Counted from the stretch's first letter, positions 20,482 to 28,935 are shown. The stretch is DNA of 64,000 nt from Sphingomonas hankookensis (GCF_028551275.1 NZ_CP117025.1:3030001-3094000); one strand, 5' to 3'. Translations and numbers: made by a program. The notes: generated by a model not told the origin, from the sequence alone.

Positions 20482-20745
20482 ATGGCCTCTACCATGCTTC
20501 ACGTCCGGCTGGACGAAGATATCAAGACCAAGGGCAATGCAGCGCTCGCTGCGATGGGCCTGTCGGCGGCGGATGCGGTGCGGCTTCTGTATCACCGCAT
20601 CGTCGCCGATCAGGCGCTCCCGCTCGAACTGAAGGTACCCAACGCCGCCACTCGGCAAGCGATGCTCGAAGCGGATGCCATCATTGCCTCGCGTGCGGAC
20701 CGGTTCGAGAATGGTGAGGCGATGATCGGCACGCTGGATGGCTAA
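20482..20745 (+). CDS. RelB/DinJ-family antitoxin
   Basis: The 87-residue protein begins with a ribbon-helix-helix region (MLHVRLDEDIKTKGNAALAAMGLSAADAVRLLYHRI) that should bind the palindrome upstream, followed by a C-terminal toxin-neutralising helix (ATRQAMLEADAIIASRADRFENGEAM). It has an AGGAG ribosome site. Its stop overlaps the toxin start by 8 bases. The family antagonises YafQ/RelE-type mRNA interferases. Confidence 0.9.
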   Translation: MASTMLHVRLDEDIKTKGNAALAAMGLSAADAVRLLYHRIVADQALPLELKVPNAATRQAMLEADAIIASRADRFENGEAMIGTLDG

Positions 20746-21067
20746 GGGCGCTCAGACCAAGCGCGCCTCTCATCCCCGTGCCTGCGACTATACGAAGGCG
20801 TTCAGCAAGGATTGGGCACGCCTGTCCGGTTCGGGCCGGTATGACATGAACCGGCTGAAGGCCGTCATGCTCCTGCTCATCGCCAACGACGCGCCGCTGG
20901 GGCCGGAGTGGAAGGATCACCCGCTCAAGGGCGAATGGTCCTCGCACCGCGAATGCCATGTCGGCGGGGACTTTCTGCTCATCTACAAAACAGACGACGG
21001 TGCCGGTAAGGGCGGCACCATCGTCTTCGTCAGGGCTGGAACGCACGCCGACCTGTTCGGCGAGTAA
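20738..21067 (+). CDS. YafQ-family mRNA interferase toxin
   Basis: The 109-residue protein matches YafQ: PLGPEWKDHPLKGEWSSHRECHVGGDFLLIYK and the C-terminal IVFVRAGTHADLFGE. It contains the histidines and aspartate used for ribosome-dependent mRNA cleavage (the HPL, ECH and THADLF positions). Overlap with the antitoxin gene and the shared operator make the pair a type II toxin-antitoxin system. It converges with the integrase gene 5 bp downstream. Confidence 0.9.
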   Translation: MAKGAQTKRASHPRACDYTKAFSKDWARLSGSGRYDMNRLKAVMLLLIANDAPLGPEWKDHPLKGEWSSHRECHVGGDFLLIYKTDDGAGKGGTIVFVRAGTHADLFGE

Positions 21068-21072
21068 CGGCC

Positions 21073-23139
21073 CTATCGATCGCCACCTGCTCCGGTCCGC
21101 GACACTCCGGCATCACTGCGACGCTTGCGCGTGATGCCGGCACCGACCCTCGAACGCTTTTCGAGCGGCAGCAGCCGTATCGAATGCGGCTCGATGTTGC
21201 CGGTAATCGTGGGAACGTAGCGTGCGATGAAGTCGCGTCGCTCCGGGAGGACGACATCGAGTCCTTCCGTCGCCATGCGCTTCGAATAGTGCTTGCCATT
21301 CGTCCCTTCACGGGCGTGACCCATGACGTCCGCACGCATCAACGCATTGACGCCATCGACCTCGTAGAAGCTCGACCCGAGCGCGCGGATCGAATGGATG
21401 TCCGGCCCCTTGCCGGCAGGGTTCATGGGCAATGGCAGACGCTCGGCGATGTAATCGACCATATGCTGCCAAGCACGTTCATAGAAATGCGCGCCGCCGC
21501 GCTTCTCCTCGTTGACGTAGAGTTCGGGGAAAAGTGCGACATGGCCTTCGGCCCGGATCGCATCGACATAGTCGAGGAAACCAAGCCGGATGAGTTCTGC
21601 ATGGATCGGCAGCTTGCGGTTGCGCGCACCGCGCTTTTCGCCAGCCATTTCGCCATCGCGGCCACGGGTCAGATTATCGCGAATGTGGAAGTGCGGGACG
21701 GGGTGGTCCGTGACGACGTCGGCGACCTCAAGCCCTGCAGTCTCCTCGCGGCAACTATGGTGGTAGAACCAGAGCAGCGGCAGGAAATAGGCGGCATCGT
21801 GCCAGACCTGCCGATCGCGTCCAGCGTCGCGCAGGCGTTTCAGCGCGCCACCGCCGCCGGTGTAGAGCGGAGAGGCGAAGAGATGTTCGAGGTGCGCCGT
21901 GGTCCACGGCGGGCGGGTGTCGATATTCGGATCGACCTTGATCGCGATGCGCCCGGCACCGAAGTCCATCACCGTCGTGCCCGGCAGGCGCGGCTTCCAC
22001 GACGTGGTGGCCAAGTGCCTGGCAACGGTTGCCATCGTCGACAGGTCGCGGTTGATGGTCTTGGGATTGCGCCGATCGGCGGGAGCGACCGGGGGCAGCT
22101 CGGCGAGCACGTCCGCGAACGGGCGCGACATGGCACCCTCGGTCAGTGAGCCATAGTAGAAGCGGGCGGGCAGCTTCTGCATGCCCTTCTTGAACGTCGC
22201 CGCATCGAGGTGATTGTAGGCACCAAGCGGTTTGTCCCCGGTGATCCAAGCGAATGTTTCCATGATGCGGCGCTGCTGCCGTAGGTCGCCCTTCCAGATA
22301 CCGTCCGTTTTCAGGTCGGCGAGGATGTCGTCGATCACTGCACTGAACGGACGCGAATCGTAGACCTGAAACTGACTGTCGATCGGCGGCGTGAGCGGGA
22401 CGACCACCGGCAGGGCGGTTGCTGTCGGCTTCGGCAGAGTGGCCGGGGGGCCGAGGTCTGCCATCAGCGCGGCGATGGGGTCGGCCGCATCCATGATGTC
22501 GTCGTCGAAGACGCGCTGGACCCGGGTGCAAGCGCTTGCCGCGGCGCGGATCAGGTGCGTCCGGGCGACGGCAATGGTGTCCGCGTGAACCGGTGCGCCG
22601 ATCGCTTCGAGCCGCTTCGCGACCACAGCGTCGGTCAGCAGATCGCGAATCTGCTGCGCGTAGTCCTCGATTGCCGGGACGTCGGCGCCAAGTCCGCGCG
22701 CCACCAGTTCGGCACGGTCCCGGTCGGTCAGTCCGAGATGACGGTCGGGGCGGCGGATGATCCGATAGGCCTCGGCTTCCTGCGCGGCGACCTCGGGCAC
22801 GGACGATGACCACGACGCATTTTCATACGCACTGTGGACATAGGAGGTGAGCTCGGCTTCGAGCGCATTGCGGAACAGCGCCTCGATCTCGGGGCCGGTG
22901 AGGCGTCTTCCTTCTTCCAGCATTGCATCCACGCTCGACTTAACCCGGACAAAGCGCGCCGACAGGATCGCCGCGCGGGTGCGCGCGACCTTGGGATCGG
23001 CGGTGCCCAGCGCGAGCGGTACCGGTTTCGAGATAAGATTTCGGTAATGAACGCGACGCTGGAACACGTAGCGGCCGTTCGTTCGACGGGTATGGGGGAT
23101 ATGGGCCAAGGGCCTTCGCCTTTCGGCGTGTCCTACCAT
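21073..23139 (-). CDS. Tyrosine recombinase / site-specific integrase
   Basis: The protein has about 688 residues. The N-terminal half is a long helical DNA-binding region. The C-terminal catalytic domain has Arg in HHSCREETAGL, Lys in RGARNRKLPIH, the HxxR box in IHSIRALGSSFYE, and His/Tyr in VMGHAREGTNGKHYSKR. It resembles the large integrases of sphingomonad genomic islands. The start is uncertain: ATG 23139 or a TTG at 23109 with AAGG upstream. The 3' half of a tRNA-Pro lies 78 bp upstream of the ATG and is its likely attachment core. Confidence 0.88.
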   Translation of the reverse strand: MVGHAERRRPLAHIPHTRRTNGRYVFQRRVHYRNLISKPVPLALGTADPKVARTRAAILSARFVRVKSSVDAMLEEGRRLTGPEIEALFRNALEAELTSYVHSAYENASWSSSVPEVAAQEAEAYRIIRRPDRHLGLTDRDRAELVARGLGADVPAIEDYAQQIRDLLTDAVVAKRLEAIGAPVHADTIAVARTHLIRAAASACTRVQRVFDDDIMDAADPIAALMADLGPPATLPKPTATALPVVVPLTPPIDSQFQVYDSRPFSAVIDDILADLKTDGIWKGDLRQQRRIMETFAWITGDKPLGAYNHLDAATFKKGMQKLPARFYYGSLTEGAMSRPFADVLAELPPVAPADRRNPKTINRDLSTMATVARHLATTSWKPRLPGTTVMDFGAGRIAIKVDPNIDTRPPWTTAHLEHLFASPLYTGGGGALKRLRDAGRDRQVWHDAAYFLPLLWFYHHSCREETAGLEVADVVTDHPVPHFHIRDNLTRGRDGEMAGEKRGARNRKLPIHAELIRLGFLDYVDAIRAEGHVALFPELYVNEEKRGGAHFYERAWQHMVDYIAERLPLPMNPAGKGPDIHSIRALGSSFYEVDGVNALMRADVMGHAREGTNGKHYSKRMATEGLDVVLPERRDFIARYVPTITGNIEPHSIRLLPLEKRSRVGAGITRKRRSDAGVSRTGAGGDR

Positions 23140-23216
23140 CGTGTAGTCGGTCCGTGTTACAGACCACGATAGCAAGCCACGCAAAATGGCGGAAATCCGT
23201 CGCTTTCGCGATAAAG

Positions 23217-23263
<47 letters not shown>

Positions 23264-23393
23264 TGATACAATTCCCAGTTTTCTGCGTCTATCGCTGTAA
23301 ACGTTGGCAAAATAGACACTATAAGAAACAATGGGTTACGAGGGCCGTGTAAAATGCCGGCTTCCGAACCCGCCCAAACTATGTTGCGGCTTT

Positions 23394-23744
23394 CTACATT
23401 TTTTCGGTGAGCGAATGATGATGCATGTGCTCGCCGTGCGCTTCCCAGCCTCCGAGTATAGCTCCCTCGAACATCAGCCTGCTCAGTGCATCACGCCAAG
23501 TGACGTAGATCGTGCCCTTCTGATCATCGAGCGCAGTAATCGCACCGCTCCACTGTTGGCGGTAGGCGTTGCTCATGCCCTGCACGGTAGCGTTGGCATG
23601 TGCCCACGTCATGGTTAGCCGCTCCATACGCCACGTCTCGTTGGGGGCGATGGGAGGAAGCGGCGGCACGCCTTCAGGCCGAGCTACACCACAACTTTCG
23701 TTCGGACCCCAAATTCTTGATACGTAATTGGAAACTGACTGCAT
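23394..23744 (-). CDS. Hypothetical protein
   Basis: The 116-residue frame has an ATG at 23744 with GGTAA seven bases upstream. It has no recognisable domain or membrane segment; a Pro-rich patch (GVPPLPPIAPNE) precedes a mixed helical region (WAHANATVQGMSNAYRQQW), and the C-terminus is His-rich (GEHMHHHSL). It lies divergent from the next gene, between two half tRNAs, in sequence that looks poorer in GC than the chromosome. It could be a real accessory gene or a chance frame. Confidence 0.45.
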   Translation of the reverse strand: MQSVSNYVSRIWGPNESCGVARPEGVPPLPPIAPNETWRMERLTMTWAHANATVQGMSNAYRQQWSGAITALDDQKGTIYVTWRDALSRLMFEGAILGGWEAHGEHMHHHSLTEKM

Positions 23745-23833
23745 CGCTGGTTACCTTTTTATCGAACTGAAACACATTGCGCGAACACGAGATCGGCAAA
23801 AGTGCGTTTTCATAGCGTCGGTCGAAATGGCAT

Positions 23834-24589
23834 ATGCCTCACGACAACCAAGCGAACGACGATAGCAACCGCATGAACCTCGAACAGCTTATCAATTTAC
23901 AAGAGGTGGTTCTGTTGGCCGCCGAGGGCATACGCAATGCCGAAGCTGAAGCAGACTACACCGGCTTGCGCAGGCAGCTACTGGCGGACGGCCGCTACAG
24001 TGACGCAATTCCCTCGTTCGTTCGAAGGCATCGCGATCTAGCAAGCATGTGGCCAGCTCTGAAAAGCTTTGCGCCGCAATGGGAACCGCGGCGTCAAGAG
24101 ATTCGTCACCAGTTCGAACCGGCCCTCCAGCTGGCTGAGGATATCGAAGCGGCAGCGGATCCACGGACAACCGATTCGTCCGCTTGGACAGGAGCGATCA
24201 GTCCCGCCGAGCGAACCATAGCTGTGAAGACCCTACTCCCCGTCGCGATTGCAGCCGTCGACCAACTGATAGATACCTTGGAAACGCCTGGGCATAATGG
24301 CGGCCCGCCGCGAGACGAAACTGTCGAAGCGATCGCGAACCTCCGCGCCCTACATACTGCGCTGGGTGAGCTTCTGACTGCTGCGGACGAAGGTCGTCTG
24401 CAGGAGGCGTTCGCAGGGGGCCTTCCTGTCGAAATTGCACGTTTTGCAAAGCGCGCAGCAAAGAACCTCAGGGACGACCCCCTACCCTACGCTATGTCAG
24501 CGTTGTTTCTATCGATCTGCTCAGCCTGTGGCATATCAGGTATCGGCGGATACCTCAGCGGCGTTGCGATGGCGATGAAACGGAAGTGA
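23834..24589 (+). CDS. Hypothetical protein with C-terminal membrane segment
   Basis: The 251-residue protein is mostly predicted helix (LINLQEVVLLAAEGIRNAEAEADYTGLRRQLL; AIAAVDQLIDTLE). It contains the short GHNGGPPRDE motif often seen in alphaproteobacterial phage and island proteins. It ends with a hydrophobic helix (AMSALFLSICSACGISGIGGYLSG) and a basic tail MAMKRK, suggesting a tail-anchored membrane protein. It stops 8 bp before the half tRNA-Val. Role unknown; membrane-anchored accessory proteins at island ends are sometimes immunity or defence effectors, but nothing here proves that. Confidence 0.65.
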   Translation: MPHDNQANDDSNRMNLEQLINLQEVVLLAAEGIRNAEAEADYTGLRRQLLADGRYSDAIPSFVRRHRDLASMWPALKSFAPQWEPRRQEIRHQFEPALQLAEDIEAAADPRTTDSSAWTGAISPAERTIAVKTLLPVAIAAVDQLIDTLETPGHNGGPPRDETVEAIANLRALHTALGELLTAADEGRLQEAFAGGLPVEIARFAKRAAKNLRDDPLPYAMSALFLSICSACGISGIGGYLSGVAMAMKRK

Positions 24590-24597
24590 CGGACAAT

Positions 24598-24640
24598 CTC
24601 GGTGTAAACGAGATGCTCTACCAACTGAGCTAAGCGCCCC
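24598..24640 (-). pseudogene. 5' half of tRNA-Val(TAC)
   Basis: On the minus strand, GGGGCGCTTAGCTCAGTTGG and AGAGCATCTCG-TTTACAC-CGAG reproduce the acceptor 5' strand, D-arm and full anticodon arm (TAC) of tRNA-Val. The sequence then changes to attgtccgtcacttcc with no T-arm or acceptor 3' strand. The gene is therefore cut right after the anticodon stem, as happens at integrase crossover sites. A promoter-like sequence lies upstream (24657-24684), so the right flank looks like the native side. Confidence 0.8.
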
Positions 24641-25018
24641 CTCTCGGGTAAGTGGCGGAATACCGTGCTTTTCGTGACATGCAACAGGGATTTTCGCGGA
24701 AGCTTTGGGAACGCAGCGGAAACGGGGTGACACCAGAGTCCCGAACTATTCCCGAACTGCTTGGCAACCGCCTCTAAGTACGTCAGGGTATGTCACGGAA
24801 TGACAATGCGGCGCGCTCAACCCAGACACCGTCGACTCAAACAGCGTCGATGTACAATGCGCTTAGCCGCGCACGACAGGCGGCTACGTCGCTCAAGATG
24901 TCAGCACGCAGCGGTCCGGCGGAAAGGCGGTGAAGCAACACCGAAACCCCACCGTCCAACACTGACTAGTTGGGAATACTGGGCCGGTGTTGTGTCGGCC
25001 TTGGGGGGATTGGCGGCG
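24641..25018. other. Junction between island and prophage, no firm gene
   Basis: A promoter-like pair on the minus strand, TTGCAT (24684-24679) and TATTCC (24662-24657) with a 16-bp spacer, points at the tRNA-Val 5' end. An open frame from TTG 24761 to 25036 on the plus strand ends in a hydrophobic helix (WEYWAGVVSALGGLAALVAWF) but is Arg-rich and unlike a normal protein before that, so I do not call it. The prophage left end (attL) probably lies in or near here; no matching right end is inside the window. Confidence 0.4.
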
Positions 25019-25303
25019 CTAGTGGCGTGGTTCTGACGTATCGTTCCAAGACCCCGACGCACGCAGCTGCCGGATAATACCATTGAAGGAAGCGGTTAGC
25101 GTCTGTGCCCGGCCAATTTCATTATCGCCCCTAGCGCCGTCCCAGTACGATATTAGCGGCCAGCGCTCGCGGCAGTAGGGCATCAGGCACCGTAGCGCCA
25201 AGCGCACGCTGGGCGTATCAACGCGACCCTTGGCACAGTCTGACATCCCGGCCCGAAGGATGTCGATCGCTAGGCTGATGATGATCCGTTCATGCCGCCG
25301 CAT
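25019..25303 (-). CDS. Hypothetical protein at prophage left end
   Basis: The 94-residue frame (MRRHERIIISLAIDILRAGMSDCAKG...) looks like a folded helical protein with three cysteines, but no family is recognised and no clear ribosome site precedes the ATG. An in-frame start at 25360 would add 19 residues. It is in the same direction as the phage late operon and would be its last gene, or a separate accessory gene. Confidence 0.4.
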   Translation of the reverse strand: MRRHERIIISLAIDILRAGMSDCAKGRVDTPSVRLALRCLMPYCRERWPLISYWDGARGDNEIGRAQTLTASFNGIIRQLRASGSWNDTSEPRH

Positions 25304-25399
25304 GAAGCGACATGAACGGATAGAGAACAAAATTGCAAGCAAGTTACATGCCCTCGCCATCGGGGAATGCCGCGCACCCGAAGCGTGGCGTTGAGTGCA

Positions 25400-26755
25400 T
25401 CAGCCCACCCGCCGCCAAATCGCCAGCTGCCGCACGATGATCGTCGCGCCGCCGGCACCGGTCGAACTCGCACGCACGATGGCCTGCACAAACGGGTAGG
25501 CTCCAACCGACGCCGGCAGTGTGACCGTTCGCGTGCGAAGGGTAAAGGTGCAGGCTTCGTTCGGCCCCGCCTCGGCGGCAGTCAGCACGGTCGGAACGTT
25601 CATATCGACAGAGGTCGTGTTGGTGCCGCCCGTCCCGTTGAAGGCCACCAGGTCGAGCGTGACGCCCGCCAGCACGGCGGGCGTGCCGACGATTTCGATT
25701 TCGGCGGTCGCCTCCAGCACATCGCCAGCCTGCAACGCGGCATGATAGGCACCGCTCGACGCGCCGTTCAGCGCGTTGGCGATGCGGAACAAGCCGACCC
25801 CGCTGAAATCGATCGCGGCTTGCAGGCCGTTGCCGATCCCGTTCGGGTTCGCGGCGGTTGACAGGGTCGCGGTCGCATTGGTCAGCCCGGCGGCACATGA
25901 TCCGGGCACATTCCCGGTAATGCCCGTTACCGTCACGCCGCCGCTGGTCGTCGTGAACAGGTGATTGGTCAGCAGCTGCCGCCGGCCGTTCGCCGGCACA
26001 TCCATCATGCCCGCCGACAGCACTTGCGCCGGCGGCACCAACGTCGCCAGCAGCCGCGCCAGCGACTTTCCATGAAAGTACGCGCCCCGGCCGTTCTCGT
26101 GGATACCGTCATAGGCATGGCTGGCGCGGAACGTCGGCGTTGCCGTCGTCGACTGCATGACCGCCCCGAATGCGTCATGGACGAACACGCCCGGCTCGCG
26201 CCGGCCATATTCGAAGATCATCCGCCGCAGGTCGTTCAGCGCCGCGACGCCGGCGGCCTGCGTCAGCGGGTCGGCCCCAACCTCGTTTTCCAGCACGACG
26301 ATCATCCCGGCCGCGCGCGCCTTCGTCGCGATTTCCGCCAGATTGCGCATCGCCATCGCCGCGACGTTGCCGGCGTTGATGACCTCTCCCGTTACCGCGT
26401 GAGTGCGGGTCGCGCCGCCCGCGACCTGCGACAGGTCGTTGACGCCACCTTGCACATAAAGCGTGCCGGCACCGGTCGCGATTGCCGCCGGTAGCCGCGC
26501 CAGAAACTCGTCGGTGCGGTCGCCCGACTTGCCGAACGTCTCCCCGATTTCGAAGCGATGGCCCAGCAGCGAGTTCGCCCAGTTCACCGGGCTGCGCACG
26601 TTGCGCGCCCGCTGTTGCCCGTCGAGGTAGACCGCCGCCACGCGGCTGTCGCCCAATGCCGTAAGGACGTGCGGCAGGCGTCGGTTGGGAAGAATGGCAA
26701 GGCGCGACAGCACGGTACGCGAAGCGCCAGACCGCGTGACTCCCATGGCGGTCAT
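25400..26755 (-). CDS. Phage SGNH/GDSL-hydrolase tail-associated protein (second copy)
   Basis: The 451-residue protein has an SGNH hydrolase domain at residues 25-230: block I TALGDSRVAAV with the nucleophile serine, block III GGVNDLSQ, and block V YDGIHENGRG with the Asp-His pair. A carbohydrate-binding-like beta domain follows (GRRQLLTNHLFTTTSGG...IWRRVG). Such enzymes remove acyl groups, often acetyl from surface polysaccharide. The same layout and wording (GDSRVAAV, NWAN.LLG, IATGAGTLY, RRQLLTN) occur in the tail protein at 29887-32301, so the two are paralogues. The ATG overlaps the upstream stop by four bases. Confidence 0.85.
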   Translation of the reverse strand: MTAMGVTRSGASRTVLSRLAILPNRRLPHVLTALGDSRVAAVYLDGQQRARNVRSPVNWANSLLGHRFEIGETFGKSGDRTDEFLARLPAAIATGAGTLYVQGGVNDLSQVAGGATRTHAVTGEVINAGNVAAMAMRNLAEIATKARAAGMIVVLENEVGADPLTQAAGVAALNDLRRMIFEYGRREPGVFVHDAFGAVMQSTTATPTFRASHAYDGIHENGRGAYFHGKSLARLLATLVPPAQVLSAGMMDVPANGRRQLLTNHLFTTTSGGVTVTGITGNVPGSCAAGLTNATATLSTAANPNGIGNGLQAAIDFSGVGLFRIANALNGASSGAYHAALQAGDVLEATAEIEIVGTPAVLAGVTLDLVAFNGTGGTNTTSVDMNVPTVLTAAEAGPNEACTFTLRTRTVTLPASVGAYPFVQAIVRASSTGAGGATIIVRQLAIWRRVG

Positions 26756-27081
26756 AGCACGGCATCCCGGATTGCAAGCTTCTGCCCGACAACGACGCCA
26801 AAGGACCGGCTTTCCCCATCCTGTATCAGCCAGCCATTCCCCTCCCCGGCCTCCGGGTCGGGTCCGCCCGCTTTGCTGAAGGCCAACCAGAGCGGCCCAC
26901 CGAGCGCCGTGATGTGACAGACCTGATAGGACCACGACGTGCCGAAGGTCGCCACGACCGACGACGACGCCGCGCTCCCAACGGTCATCGCCTGAAGCGG
27001 CACCGCATCCGGCACAGGCAGGGTCGCTCCGGTGTCAGCGCGCGCGCTGGTACGCGACACCACGATATGAGCTTTCGCCAT
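26752..27081 (-). CDS. Small phage protein, function unknown
   Basis: The 109-residue protein starts MAKAHIVVSRTSARADTG behind an AGGA site. It appears to be all beta (LQAMTVGSAASSSVVATFGTSWSYQVCHITALGGPLWLAF; SRSFGVVVGQKLAIRD). Its position between the spanins and the second SGNH gene, with ATGA overlap to the latter, suggests an accessory virion or decoration-like protein. This is inference from context only. Confidence 0.65.
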   Translation of the reverse strand: MAKAHIVVSRTSARADTGATLPVPDAVPLQAMTVGSAASSSVVATFGTSWSYQVCHITALGGPLWLAFSKAGGPDPEAGEGNGWLIQDGESRSFGVVVGQKLAIRDAVL

Positions 27082-27083
27082 TC

Positions 27084-27359
27084 TCAATTTCCTTTCGAGT
27101 TGCTTGGCCACGCCTCGACAGCGAGGCGGCGTTTGTCGTCGCAGGCGGCCAGATCGGCCCGGCCGTCGCGAATGGTGCCGTCGTCGTCGGCGGCGGTGGC
27201 GCTACCGTCCGCCTGCCGGCGCTGGGGTGTCGGCAGACAGGCTACGGTGGCCACTGCCGGCGGCGGCGGCAGGCGCGGCAAGGGCGGCATCAAGCATGTC
27301 GATCGACCGCACCCGGTCAGCGTCGCGGCAGCGCACGCGGCCAGCATCAGTTTGCGCAT
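27084..27359 (-). CDS. Rz1-like outer-membrane spanin lipoprotein
   Basis: The 91-residue protein has a lipoprotein signal (MRKLMLAACAAATLTGCGR) and a mature part rich in proline at its start (CLMPPLPRLPPPPA), as in Rz1 o-spanins. It starts inside the Rz-like gene in another frame and runs past its end. O-spanins join i-spanins across the periplasm and fuse the membranes at lysis. Confidence 0.8.
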   Translation of the reverse strand: MRKLMLAACAAATLTGCGRSTCLMPPLPRLPPPPAVATVACLPTPQRRQADGSATAADDDGTIRDGRADLAACDDKRRLAVEAWPSNSKGN

Positions 27360-27642
27360 ATCTCTCCACCGTTTTCGTGCTTTCGAGTATGATCGGCGCG
27401 CGATTGGCGAGCCGATCGGCATAGGTCGCGGTGGCGGTCGCGACCCGTTCGGCCCCGTCGCGCTCCGCTTTCAGCTTGGCCTTGTCGGCATCGGCCGCGT
27501 CCTGCACGCGCACCGTGCGCTCGTTGGCGAGGGTCAGGCGAACATCGGCCAACTGGCGGTCCGTCCACCACCACCCGGCCGCCAGCCCGACGATAGGGAC
27601 CAGCCACCAGACGCGACCCAGCAGGGACAGCGCCGCCCTCAT
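27202..27642 (-). CDS. Rz-like inner-membrane spanin
   Basis: The 146-residue protein has an N-terminal membrane anchor (LVPIVGLAAGWWWTDRQLAD) followed by a long charged helix (LTLANERTVRVQDAADADKAKLKAERDGAERVATATATYADRL). This is the topology of Rz i-spanins. The ATG at 27642 overlaps the endolysin stop by four bases. The Rz1-like gene is embedded in its 3' part, as in lambda. Confidence 0.82.
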   Translation of the reverse strand: MRAALSLLGRVWWLVPIVGLAAGWWWTDRQLADVRLTLANERTVRVQDAADADKAKLKAERDGAERVATATATYADRLANRAPIILESTKTVERYAQTDAGRVRCRDADRVRSIDMLDAALAAPAAAAGSGHRSLSADTPAPAGGR

Positions 27643-28103
27643 AGCGAGGCATATTCGCGCTTGGCGTCGAAGCTGGGGCACGCCTTCGCAACCTTGGGAT
27701 AATCGCGATGCCCCTGCACGATCGCGGCCGGGTGCGCGGCTTTCAGGACGCGCAGCAGGTCGACCATCGCCGCCTTTTGCGCGGCCGTCCGGGTATCCTT
27801 GGGCGTCTTGCCGTCCTTGGCGACGCCGCCGACATAGACGATGCCGATCGACTTCGCGTTGTGACCGGCGACGTGCGCGCCGACCTGGGCCTTCGGGCGA
27901 CCGATTTCGACAGTGCCGTCAAGCGCGACAAGGAAATGGTAGCCGATGTCGGACCAGTTCTGCGCCTTGTGCCATGCCCGCACGTCGGCGACGTGGAAGG
28001 GCTGGCCCTCGCGGGTAGCGGTGCAATGGACCGCGATGGACGTGATCGCGCGCGCGATCGGCGCGGACGCGGCTACGCGCCACGCCGGGGTTGCCGTCGT
28101 CAT
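27639..28103 (-). CDS. Phage endolysin, N-acetylmuramoyl-L-alanine amidase
   Basis: The 154-residue protein has the Amidase_2 fold of T7 lysozyme: zinc ligands in SIAVHCTAT, GYHFLVALDG, and a C-terminal GHRDYPKVAKACPSFD with His and Cys ligands, plus NAKSIGIVYVGG. It cleaves the amide between MurNAc and L-Ala. There is no signal peptide, so export depends on the holin. It sits between holin-like and spanin genes. Confidence 0.92.
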   Translation of the reverse strand: MTTATPAWRVAASAPIARAITSIAVHCTATREGQPFHVADVRAWHKAQNWSDIGYHFLVALDGTVEIGRPKAQVGAHVAGHNAKSIGIVYVGGVAKDGKTPKDTRTAAQKAAMVDLLRVLKAAHPAAIVQGHRDYPKVAKACPSFDAKREYASL

Positions 28104-28147
28104 AAGACCTCACATTCTGAAAATGCCGCCTGCCCGGCGGCGGGGGA

Positions 28148-28450
28148 TCAGTCCGCTTTCGCGCCGGTCAGCTGGGCGGCGGTGCTGCGCGCCAGCATCA
28201 GGACGAACCGCATCGTCGCAAAGCCCATCCACCCGGCGCTGATGCCAGCGACCAGCACCGACCAGACCGGCCATTGGTAATGAATAGCGGCCGCCCCGGC
28301 GATCGAACCGAAGGCGGGCAAGAGGGAACACATCACGAAAAGGTCGCGCCACGTCACCGGCTTTCCGGCTTCTATCTTCTGGCCGATCCGCAGCACCTGT
28401 CCGGCGAACACCGCAAAGGCGGCCAGTAGGTAAGCCTTCCATTCGGTCAT
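28148..28450 (-). CDS. Phage holin-like membrane protein
   Basis: The 100-residue protein has three hydrophobic segments (AYLLAAFAVFAGQVL; LFVMCSLLPAFGSIAGAAAIHY; VWSVLVAGISAGWMGFATMRFVLML) with a charged linker (KIEAGKPVTWRD). The size, topology and position immediately before the endolysin make a holin likely. It overlaps the preceding membrane-protein gene by four bases. Confidence 0.7.
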   Translation of the reverse strand: MTEWKAYLLAAFAVFAGQVLRIGQKIEAGKPVTWRDLFVMCSLLPAFGSIAGAAAIHYQWPVWSVLVAGISAGWMGFATMRFVLMLARSTAAQLTGAKAD

Positions 28451-28935
28451 AGCGTCAGCAGCCCTATTCCAAGGCCGCTGGCGACCAGCGCGCCCGACAC
28501 GAAGAAACTGGCCGTCCGCCGCCGCGAGGTCGCGGCGTGAACGAACGCCATGCCGGTGATCGACAGCAGGGCAGCGATGCAGTCGGTGACCACGTCGAAC
28601 GCATCCCACGCCTTCGCATTCTTCGACAGCAGCTGCAGCACGTCGCCTGCGCAGCCGCTGGCAAAGCCGATCCCGATCAGGAACGATCCCGCGAACAGCA
28701 GCGTGCCCGACCATGGCGTCGTGATCGCGGCGTTCAGGTCGCGGTGCAGCTGGTCGAGCGTGCCGACGAATTGGCGGCGGCACGCCCGCTTGTCCGGTTC
28801 CGTGCAGCGCACCAGCTGCCAGAACGCCCGGAACAGCGGCAGCAGCCAGTGGATAGCGCCCACGGCGAACCGCAGGCCGAACAGCATCATCGACCAGATG
28901 GCGACGACGCTCGCGATATGCCCCAGCGGGGTCAT
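28447..28935 (-). CDS. Phage membrane protein in lysis cassette
   Basis: The 162-residue protein has about four predicted membrane helices (HIASVVAIWSMMLFGLRFAVGAI; GTLLFAGSFLIGIGFASG; VTDCIAALLSITGMAFVHA; FFVSGALVASGLGIGLLTL) and a basic loop with Cys (RCTEPDKRACRRQF). It could be a second holin or antiholin, or a superinfection factor. It overlaps genes on both sides by four bases. Confidence 0.65.
   Translation of the reverse strand: MTPLGHIASVVAIWSMMLFGLRFAVGAIHWLLPLFRAFWQLVRCTEPDKRACRRQFVGTLDQLHRDLNAAITTPWSGTLLFAGSFLIGIGFASGCAGDVLQLLSKNAKAWDAFDVVTDCIAALLSITGMAFVHAATSRRRTASFFVSGALVASGLGIGLLTL

Noticed and set aside
24536-24733. Short frames with a GALSSVGRASRL sequence on the minus strand
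   Set aside because: These are translations of the tRNA-Val fragment, a common false gene.
24761-25036. 91-codon frame with a C-terminal hydrophobic helix
   Set aside because: TTG start without ribosome site and an Arg-rich first half. Only the last 25 residues look protein-like, so I mention it only within the junction region.
27919-28113. Overlapping frames inside the endolysin and tail genes
   Set aside because: They lack start signals and homology; the real genes in these places have clear domains and ATGA couplings.
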